Assembly (NCBI RefSeq): GCF_947331445.1
Contig: NZ_CAMZOG010000021.1
Location: forward strand, 1-58,949
Length of the DNA: 58,949 bases
Source of the DNA: Parendozoicomonas sp. Alg238-R29
GTDB taxonomy: Bacteria > Pseudomonadota > Gammaproteobacteria > Pseudomonadales > Endozoicomonadaceae
Reading direction: 5' to 3'
The translations under genes were made by a program, and so were the position numbers. This document shows, in pieces, positions 52,824 through 58,949 of this stretch (the stretch's first letter is position 1; each line of letters starts with the position of its first letter). The notes under the pieces were generated by a model. It ran no database searches, was not told where the DNA came from, and worked only from the letters and a program-made list of their open reading frames with translations.

Positions 52824-53498
52824 ATGCAAGATACTCAAAAACCCGGCCACCTTCTAGACGCCCGCGGCTGCCTTTGCCCACAACCTTTGATTAAAACCCG
52901 TCGCCTCTGGAAAACCCTGAACACAGGGGAAACCTTTCGGGTGTTGCTGGACAATGAAATCGCCCATGCAAACCTGTTGTCATTCCTGAATGACCAAAAC
53001 GCTCAACCGCAAACCAGCCGTGATGACGATGACTGGGTTATTGATGCCGTACGCAGCAAAGGGGCAGATAACGCTTCAAAGAAAGAGGCCGAAAAATCGC
53101 CTGCACCACAAACAGCTCAAGTTGCTGCGCTAACGCCAACGGAAAGTTTCCAGAAAGCAGCCCCTGATTATGTAGTGGCACTCAAGAGTGACCGCATGGG
53201 GCAGGGCGATGACGACCTTGGCCAAATACTGGTGAAAGGCTATATCAACACGCTTCTGGAACTCGACAACAAACCAAAAACAATTGTTCTTTATAACGGG
53301 GGCGTCAAGCTGGCGACTGAGAGTTCTGGCGCAGACGTTTCCCTGAAAGCTCTGGAAAACAGCGGCGTGGATGTGATTGTGTGCGGAGCCTGCGTCGATT
53401 TCTTTGAAATCAAAGATCAGCTGGCCGCTGGCCGTATTTCCAATATGTATGACATTGCTGAAAAGCTCGCAGCTGCCGGGCATGTGGTGTATCCCTGA
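52824..53498 (+). CDS. yedF: YedF, sulfurtransferase-like selenium metabolism protein (TusA + DsrE domains)
   Basis: Residues about 8-75 are a TusA-like domain with the active Cys in [18 protein letters not shown]. After a variable linker (residues about 80-115) comes a DsrE-like domain with [16 protein letters not shown] and a Cys pair in [13 protein letters not shown]. This fusion is the selenium-metabolism form of YedF seen next to selD. Its exact reaction is unproven; it may pass activated selenium or sulfur as a persulfide. The ATG has GAGG six bases upstream. Its stop codon shares a base with the next ATG (TGATG), so it is the lead gene of a coupled operon. Confidence 0.93.
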   Translation: MQDTQKPGHLLDARGCLCPQPLIKTRRLWKTLNTGETFRVLLDNEIAHANLLSFLNDQNAQPQTSRDDDDWVIDAVRSKGADNASKKEAEKSPAPQTAQVAALTPTESFQKAAPDYVVALKSDRMGQGDDDLGQILVKGYINTLLELDNKPKTIVLYNGGVKLATESSGADVSLKALENSGVDVIVCGACVDFFEIKDQLAAGRISNMYDIAEKLAAAGHVVYP

Positions 53499-54646
53499 TG
53501 CTTACTTACTTTGATAATGGCGCTACCAGTTTTCCTAAACCTCCACAGGTCGCAGAAGCCATTTCCCATTACCTGATGGAAGTGGGTGGTAATTATGGCC
53601 GCTCCGCCCATTCGAGAGCTTTAAAATCTGGAACAACGGTCGAACAGTGCCGGGATCGCCTTGCGGAAATAATGGATATCTCCCTGGTGGAACATCTTTG
53701 TTTCGCCAGTAATGCCACTCATGCGGCCAACGTAATTCTGCAAGGTTTGTCTTTCAAAAAAGGGGCAGAAGTTCTGATCTCCCCGGTTGAGCACAACGCC
53801 TGCGCACGACCATTAAAAATGCTGGAAGAGCAAGGGCATATCAAGCTGGTGACTCTTCCTGCTGGCCCAGACGGCCGTATTATTCCAAACGAAATTCCTG
53901 CACTGATTAACAGCCACACAGCTCTGGCTGTGATTAACCATCAAAGCAATGTGAATGGTGTTATCCAGCCGGTTGCAGACATTCGCAAAGCAGCTGACTA
54001 TCTCCCAATCATGCTGGATGCGTCTCAGTCCCTTGGGAAAACCCCCGTTCGCGTGGATGAGTGGATGTTGGATTACGTGATTTTCACTGGCCACAAAAGC
54101 CTGCTGGGGCCAACCGGAACCGGAGGGTTGTATATTCGCCACCCGGATCGTGTAGAGCCGCTGGTGCTCGGAGGTACTGGCAGCAACAGTGAACATTTGT
54201 CCATGCCTTTACAAATGCCGGATCGATTTGAAGCTGGCACCCCCAATATTGCCGGAATATTTGGCCTTCTCGCAGCTTTGGATAACAGACCGGAACCTGC
54301 GCACAGCCATGATGACTTCCTGAAACTTCTGGATAACATCGAAAGTATTCCCGGTTATTCCATCCTGCGTACTGAAAACACGGATAACCAAGGGGAAGTT
54401 ATTTCCCTGAACCATAGCAAGATGGATGCAGGAACTTTGGCATGGGAACTCTCTAGCCGTTTCAATATTGAGAGCCGCTCCGGGCTGCACTGTGCACCCT
54501 CTGCCCACCAACACCTTGGCACCTTTCCCCACGGCACATGTCGTTTAACACCATCTCCGTATCACACCCCGGAAGATTTTGAGTATCTGTTGGGCGCACT
54601 CAGGGAGGTTTCTCAATCCAGCGAGCAACAGAAGAAAGCCTCATGA
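53498..54646 (+). CDS. class V aminotransferase, cysteine desulfurase/selenocysteine lyase-like
   Basis: The 382-residue PLP enzyme begins [19 protein letters not shown]. The PLP lysine is in [18 protein letters not shown], the PLP-Asp in [12 protein letters not shown], and a Cys on the C-terminal loop in [13 protein letters not shown], as expected for a desulfurase or lyase that forms persulfide/perselenide. It matches the subfamily (called am_tr_V_EF2568 in TIGRFAM) that travels with selD and yedF rather than the SUF system. It probably mobilises selenium or sulfur for SelD. The stop overlaps the next start by four bases. Confidence 0.9.
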   Translation: MLTYFDNGATSFPKPPQVAEAISHYLMEVGGNYGRSAHSRALKSGTTVEQCRDRLAEIMDISLVEHLCFASNATHAANVILQGLSFKKGAEVLISPVEHNACARPLKMLEEQGHIKLVTLPAGPDGRIIPNEIPALINSHTALAVINHQSNVNGVIQPVADIRKAADYLPIMLDASQSLGKTPVRVDEWMLDYVIFTGHKSLLGPTGTGGLYIRHPDRVEPLVLGGTGSNSEHLSMPLQMPDRFEAGTPNIAGIFGLLAALDNRPEPAHSHDDFLKLLDNIESIPGYSILRTENTDNQGEVISLNHSKMDAGTLAWELSSRFNIESRSGLHCAPSAHQHLGTFPHGTCRLTPSPYHTPEDFEYLLGALREVSQSSEQQKKAS

Positions 54647-54858
54647 GCCGCACATTTCTGTTATTCAAAACCATGCGGTACGCCATCAAGGCGGAAGCTC
54701 ACTGTCGCGAACAAAATATAAGTTGTCAGGTTCTGCCTGTTCCACGGGAAATATCTTCGGAATGCGGAATGTGCTTGGAAGTTAACCCAGCTAAAGCTGA
54801 CACAGTGAAAGATCAGCTTGATACATCTGGTTTTCAGGTCACTCTGGCCCGTATTTAA
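54643..54858 (+). CDS. DUF3343 small protein, putative Se/S carrier
   Basis: The 71-residue protein has [17 protein letters not shown] at the start and ends [16 protein letters not shown] with a CxxC in the carrier-like loop. This is the DUF3343 family, described as a putative selenium/sulfur carrier because of its steady neighbourhood to selD, yedF and the class V aminotransferase. Its Cys residues would accept persulfide or perselenide. It overlaps the previous gene by ATGA and is followed by selD 12 bases later. Confidence 0.9.
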   Translation: MSRTFLLFKTMRYAIKAEAHCREQNISCQVLPVPREISSECGMCLEVNPAKADTVKDQLDTSGFQVTLARI

Positions 54859-54870
54859 GGTTTATAAGTT

Positions 54871-55962
54871 ATGTCTACCACTGATACAAACACTACTGAT
54901 ACAAACACTACTGAAACCAGCTCTGGCATCGACCTGCTCAAAACTGTTGAGTATGGCGGCTGCTCCGCAAAGCTTTCTCCCACTGAACTTGCGGGTATTC
55001 TCAGTCAACTGAATTTCCCCAGCCACCCGGATCTTCTGGTGGATATCTCCACCCACGACGATGCTGGTGTATACAAAATCAATGATGAAACCGCGCTGAT
55101 CTTCACCACTGATTTCTTCCCACCAGTGTGCAGTGATCCGGAAGAGTTTGGCGAAATTGCCGCTTCTAACGCCTTAAGTGATGTATTCGCTATGGGTGGC
55201 AAAGCGCTGATGTGCCTGAACCTGATGATGTACTCCACCAAAGATCTTCCTGTTCAAGGTTTTGCGGAAATCCTGAAAGGCGGTCATGCCAAAGTCTCTG
55301 AAGCAGGCGCTCTGGTTGTTGGTGGACATACCATTGAAGATCATCCACCAAAGTTTGGCCTCGCGGTTATTGGCACTGTTCATCCAGACAAAATTGTCAG
55401 CAACAGTGGCGCTCGCCCTGGTGACAAACTGATTCTGACCAAACCTCTTGGCATTGGCGCATTGATCTCTGGCCATCGTGAACAACTGGCCAGTGATGAA
55501 GCCTATCGCAATGCCGTGGAACAGATGAAGCTGCTGAATCGTACTGGCGCAGAAATTATGTGCCAATACGACACCTGCTGTGCGACAGATATTACCGGCT
55601 TTGGTTTGCTGGGCCATGCCCGTGAAATTGCCAACGGCAGTAAAACAACCTTGCGTATTAATACCGAGACTCTACCACTGCTCGATGAAGCTTATGATCT
55701 GTTTGATGATGGCTGTATCCCTGGCGCAGCCTTCCGCAACCTGCAGTACATTGGTGATGATGCAATATTCCGGGATAGTTTGGATTACAACCTGAAAATG
55801 CTCACCTGTGACGCCCAGACTTCTGGCGGCTTACTGATCTGCGCTCCGGCTGAAAGCGCCAACGATATGCTGGCAGAACTTGTCGCCAGCGGAAAACACC
55901 CACAAGCCAGCATCATCGGAGAAGTTTTGCCTCGCGGTGAAACCGCTTTGGTTATAGATTGA
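54871..55962 (+). CDS. selD: selenide, water dikinase SelD
   Basis: SelD makes selenophosphate from selenide and ATP. The active site near residues 30-37 reads GGCSAK: the nucleophilic Cys and the essential Lys (E. coli Cys17 and Lys20) are kept, while E. coli Cys19, between them, is Ala. Other blocks are the nucleotide-binding LIFTTDFFPPVCSDPEEFG, NALSDVFAMGGKAL, VVGGHTIEDHPPKFGLAVIG and GDKLILTKPLGIGAL. The N-terminus has an unusual TDTNTT repeat. Selenium use is implied, but selA/selB, a Sec tRNA, mnmH and senA/senB are not in the window, so which product is made cannot be said. Confidence 0.95.
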   Translation: MSTTDTNTTDTNTTETSSGIDLLKTVEYGGCSAKLSPTELAGILSQLNFPSHPDLLVDISTHDDAGVYKINDETALIFTTDFFPPVCSDPEEFGEIAASNALSDVFAMGGKALMCLNLMMYSTKDLPVQGFAEILKGGHAKVSEAGALVVGGHTIEDHPPKFGLAVIGTVHPDKIVSNSGARPGDKLILTKPLGIGALISGHREQLASDEAYRNAVEQMKLLNRTGAEIMCQYDTCCATDITGFGLLGHAREIANGSKTTLRINTETLPLLDEAYDLFDDGCIPGAAFRNLQYIGDDAIFRDSLDYNLKMLTCDAQTSGGLLICAPAESANDMLAELVASGKHPQASIIGEVLPRGETALVID

Positions 55963-56094
55963 TTCAATTCCGCTCTCTCGCAGGCTTTTCATATCATTGA
56001 GTGGCCTGTGAAGGAGTCACTCACCATCGGTGGATGATTGCTTCAACTTGCCTATATTTAGAAGAAATCAGGCGATCATAAAACCACCGGATTT

Positions 56095-56502
56095 ATGCCA
56101 GAACTCATACCCAAAAGAGCGAAATACAGGCGATCTATTCGTCATATACAAACAGCAATCTGCTGCTGTGCTTTAATTTTGACAGCTTCTCTTTCCTCTC
56201 CTTCCAGATCGCAGCAAACAGTAACGCCTCCTCCACCTCACAAGGTCACCGTAAAAGAAGCCCTGAGTGAAAATCATCATGGAGGGACAGTTGATATTAC
56301 TGGTGTGGTACTTCGGCAGATTGGGCCAGAAACCATACTGCTTCACGATGGCACTGCCGCTATAGAAGTTGATGTTCCCCCCAACCACATTCCCCAGAGC
56401 GGCCTGAAGCCCAATACTCGCATTCGCATCAAAGGTGAGGTCACTCACGAAGATAATGGCAGTCACGAAGTGGAAGCTAACCAGGTGTTCTGGACTTTCT
56501 AA
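56095..56502 (+). CDS. YgiW/YdeI-type OB-fold stress tolerance protein
   Basis: The protein has a hydrophobic leader with Cys residues (residues about 18-40, TAICCCALILTASLS) suggesting export, then the bacterial OB-fold (BOF) pattern: KVTVKEALSENHHGGTVDIT, GVVLRQIGPETILLHDGTAA, the middle EVDVPPN and RIRIKGEVTHEDNGSHEVEA. The family (YgiW, YdeI, YgeI) resists peroxide, cadmium, acid or antimicrobial peptides in enterics and acts in the periplasm; the mechanism is unclear. The short proline tract (TPPPPHK) after the leader is typical of a linker. It follows selD by 130 bases and may have its own promoter. Confidence 0.85.
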   Translation: MPELIPKRAKYRRSIRHIQTAICCCALILTASLSSPSRSQQTVTPPPPHKVTVKEALSENHHGGTVDITGVVLRQIGPETILLHDGTAAIEVDVPPNHIPQSGLKPNTRIRIKGEVTHEDNGSHEVEANQVFWTF

Positions 56503-56651
56503 AACACTAACCTACACGCCGGATTGCCAACAAATCTCACCAAATTTTCATGCAGGCTTTACTACTTGCTTCTAATATTTATGCTTTTCTCCTGAAGCGA
56601 ACAATTGTTCACCCCCTTCAATGACCGACCCCTGAATCAGGCGGCACCCCT

Positions 56652-58949
56652 ATGACGACCCTTCGATTCCATTACATACTTCTTGCTTTACTCACTTTAA
56701 TGGCTTCCATTGTTTGCCACGCTGCCGGAACTTCATTTTCCGTCCATCTTAAAAGAAATATTCCCGGCGGAGGGCTTCAACAAAGGCTCCTGCCCGCAGT
56801 TTTTGAGAAAAACCTCGTTAAGAATGGATACGTCATAGATCTGGGGATGATGAACACTGACGAATCACAATACTCACTGCACGTATCGCCTGTTCAGGAT
56901 GGAGTGAGAGTTGCCCTGAAAATGTCTCTTCAGAAAGAAAGTCCTGCGATACAATTTGAAGATCACAAAATCATCAATGGAGTTATTCTTTCCCATAAAG
57001 ATTCCGAACCCAAATACCAGTACCAACTACTCAATTCTCAACTGGAACCATTGGACGAAGCCGTTGAGATTCCAACCCTCTCTCAACATACCTCCCCTGT
57101 TCGTCACAGCAGAACCAAAACCAAAGTTGCTGCCATGCCAGATCTAATTGCAGTCCTCAACCTGCTTGTCAGAACCCACAAGGATCAGGATGAGTCTTCC
57201 CTCGGGGAAGAAGCAACCAGCCTTGCCCAAGCTCTGGATGGCGTTGTATACCCTGATGAATGTACTCCACAACAGCTACTTACTTTTGTTGAAGCCGATG
57301 ACGATCACTCTGGCATATTAGACAAAGGCAATCGGTACGCTGTACCGGTACATGACATGAAGTCACCCCTCGAAGACACCACACATTTTGAACCAATTAT
57401 TCCGCGAGCATCGTCCAAAAATCCGTTTCCTTCTGTTATTACCACGGTCTATAACCGCTCTGATATGCCAAAACTCGGATATATGACATCGCCGATATTT
57501 ATTGAAGGCTCTGGGCAAAGACTTATTCCTCGAAAGGGAGCGACTGTCAGGGGGGATTTGTATTTTCTACAAGTCACTGATGATAGCCATGATGGAATGC
57601 TTATCGAGTTGTACCCTCTACATAAACCAACGGTAGAGCAATCCGCCGATGTTTTGCCTAACAATAATGCTGAACTCACTTTGCATATATCCGCAGATAA
57701 CAAGACAGTCCACTTGTATGATGCATCATCTGAGCATCTCGCAAAAGTTCATCTTGACTCGCCACTAGCCATGCTGGCTGCATGCTCGACGTTGGAAAGA
57801 AAGGTAAAGAGTATTAACTATGTAAAACTGGCAAATATGATGTCAGAGTGGACAGACTGGCTCCAACAGCCAGATGAGCCGTCCCATCCACTCCCTCCAG
57901 AACTTGACGAAAAAATTATAACGGCCTGTTTTAATGGCCAGCGCACTCCAGTAGCACAACTCCACTCCCGAATATCCTTCAGTCACCTGCCCGATACCTT
58001 GGATGTGAATATGGGATATAAGAACTCTCATCTCCACCTCCCCAACACCCTGATGAATCCATTTAACCCTGCTCACGGCTTAGCCACAGACGCACTTTAC
58101 CTGCTAGATGGGGATGGCGAAAAAACACCTTATTCTATCCACCTGATATCTCATGCCTCCAACAGTTACGTAGCCACCCTTCATTCACTGCCTTCCAGAT
58201 TAAGCGAAAAATATCAGGCATCCATACAGACAGAGCGATTAATGAATGGTGCGTCAGATGCTTTGGCAACGCTGCAGGTTGAATACATTGAAAACAACAA
58301 AATACGCGTTCAAATGTTTAACCAGGACGGAACCCTGCACCATTTGAGCACTCTCGACACTACCTGGAATATGGACAAAGACATAATAAGCCTTCTTCCT
58401 CTCCAACTCACTCATCGGGAGGCTAAGAATAAAACTGTTAATTTGCCCGGTCTTTCCGTCTGTACCAACCTGTTGGCTCATGCTACCACGGGGGTTTTCA
58501 TCGGCGATATAGATGAAAGTCAGCTGACCGCCTTAACACACCCCCAAGCTTCACTGGATACTTCTGATAGTAGTGGCGCTTATTACAGTGATGTCCAACG
58601 GGATAGCGCTGTGCCACATTTCAGACACATTACGTCTCGTCAGTTTGTTGGGGCTACAAAACGATCTCTACGCCTTATGGCAAAACATCCCAGAAAAGCT
58701 ATCTTTGGTGGAGTGAGTTTAGGGGTAGCTGTAGCTACAGGCGCTTACTTTTTCCCTGACGTAGCTACAACGACATACAGCGGACTTATCTGGGCTGCAG
58801 GAGGGTTCGGGCTCCTCAATCCTGGTGGTGGAGAGGACAGCCGGTCACCCACCCTGAACCCTCCTGGCTCACTATCTAATGTTTCGACAAGTTTATCCGG
58901 GGTGTCTTCAAATTCATCGTCATCTAATGTTTCTACAGACCCATCCGAG
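56652..58949 (+). CDS. large secreted protein of unknown function, 3' end outside window
   Basis: From an ATG at 56652 the frame is open for 766 codons to the end of the window; I read every codon and found no stop. The signal peptide is MTTLRFHYILLALLTLMASI to about residue 26. The next 640 residues are soluble and Asp/Ser/His/Leu-rich without recognised motifs. Two hydrophobic stretches follow near residues 690-730 (KAIFGGVSLGVAVATGAYFF and TYSGLIWAAGGFGLLNPGG), then a Ser/Asn/Thr-rich low-complexity stretch that continues past the edge (SLSGVSSNSSSSNVSTD). This suggests a membrane-attached or surface protein with a long tail. Alternative ATGs are few; the site before 56652 (AGGCGG) is acceptable. 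The leaderless 130 bases upstream contain the end of the OB-fold gene. Confidence 0.8.
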   Translation, partial: MTTLRFHYILLALLTLMASIVCHAAGTSFSVHLKRNIPGGGLQQRLLPAVFEKNLVKNGYVIDLGMMNTDESQYSLHVSPVQDGVRVALKMSLQKESPAIQFEDHKIINGVILSHKDSEPKYQYQLLNSQLEPLDEAVEIPTLSQHTSPVRHSRTKTKVAAMPDLIAVLNLLVRTHKDQDESSLGEEATSLAQALDGVVYPDECTPQQLLTFVEADDDHSGILDKGNRYAVPVHDMKSPLEDTTHFEPIIPRASSKNPFPSVITTVYNRSDMPKLGYMTSPIFIEGSGQRLIPRKGATVRGDLYFLQVTDDSHDGMLIELYPLHKPTVEQSADVLPNNNAELTLHISADNKTVHLYDASSEHLAKVHLDSPLAMLAACSTLERKVKSINYVKLANMMSEWTDWLQQPDEPSHPLPPELDEKIITACFNGQRTPVAQLHSRISFSHLPDTLDVNMGYKNSHLHLPNTLMNPFNPAHGLATDALYLLDGDGEKTPYSIHLISHASNSYVATLHSLPSRLSEKYQASIQTERLMNGASDALATLQVEYIENNKIRVQMFNQDGTLHHLSTLDTTWNMDKDIISLLPLQLTHREAKNKTVNLPGLSVCTNLLAHATTGVFIGDIDESQLTALTHPQASLDTSDSSGAYYSDVQRDSAVPHFRHITSRQFVGATKRSLRLMAKHPRKAIFGGVSLGVAVATGAYFFPDVATTTYSGLIWAAGGFGLLNPGGGEDSRSPTLNPPGSLSNVSTSLSGVSSNSSSSNVSTDPSE

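Overview
The window looks like a chromosomal segment of a host-associated marine gammaproteobacterium. The gene families, the pilin and biotin gene sets, the abundance of large unknown secreted proteins and the IS debris fit the Endozoicomonas group (Oceanospirillales) best. That assignment is inferred from gene content; no rRNA or other taxonomic marker is present. I found no tRNA, rRNA, CRISPR array or prophage.

Layout. Positions 1-1,110 are a graveyard: the C-terminal part of an IS4-type transposase, a short fragment that I read as a type I secretion ATPase, and the N-terminal stub of a second transposase that ends in a perfect 28-bp palindrome. From 1.1 to 7.7 kb the minus strand carries an unknown two-repeat protein, a large MscK/MscM-type mechanosensitive channel, the stress kinase SrkA, a pilin-like protein and ComF. 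From 7.7 to 15.4 kb lies biotin synthesis: bioB-bioF-bioH-like-bioC, then a rhomboid protease and a zinc-ribbon membrane protein, then bioD. From 15.5 to 20.5 kb are a lipoprotein, a molybdopterin oxidoreductase, a decayed insertion sequence and a secreted protein joining beta/gamma-crystallin repeats to a PI-PLC-like domain. From 20.7 to 28 kb are a lipoprotein metalloprotease and two paralogous acyl-CoA dehydrogenases whose upstream regions both carry PsrA-like fatty-acid-response palindromes. Between them lie a chorismate-mutase-like protein, a DUF2288 protein and PagL.

From 28 to 36.9 kb the minus strand has an M16 protease, endonuclease I, a CDGSH protein, pntAB, an rRNA-type methyltransferase and a truncated PI-PLC-like protein. 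From 37 to 42 kb are a DEAD-box helicase and a hisG-hisD-hisC operon preceded by a clear histidine leader peptide with four consecutive His codons and an attenuator. From 42.2 to 49.9 kb are a lipoprotein, an unknown coiled protein, a hybrid sensor kinase, a 2-oxoglutarate oxygenase, and a type IV pilus locus: pilA with a sigma-54-type promoter, and a tfpZ-type pilin accessory gene broken by one base in a run of seven G. From 50.2 kb to the end are a disordered secreted protein, a compact selenium operon (yedF, a class V aminotransferase, a DUF3343 carrier and selD), an OB-fold stress protein, and the first 766 codons of a large secreted protein that runs off the window.

Functional threads are complete biotin synthesis from malonyl-ACP, fatty-acid oxidation under a probable PsrA-type repressor, selenium activation without any Sec-insertion gene in view, type IV pili, and a set of secreted or host-directed candidates. 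The strongest second-look items are the tfpZ G-tract, the histidine attenuator, the orphan selenium operon, the chorismate-mutase-like protein without a signal peptide, and the crystallin-PI-PLC fusion.
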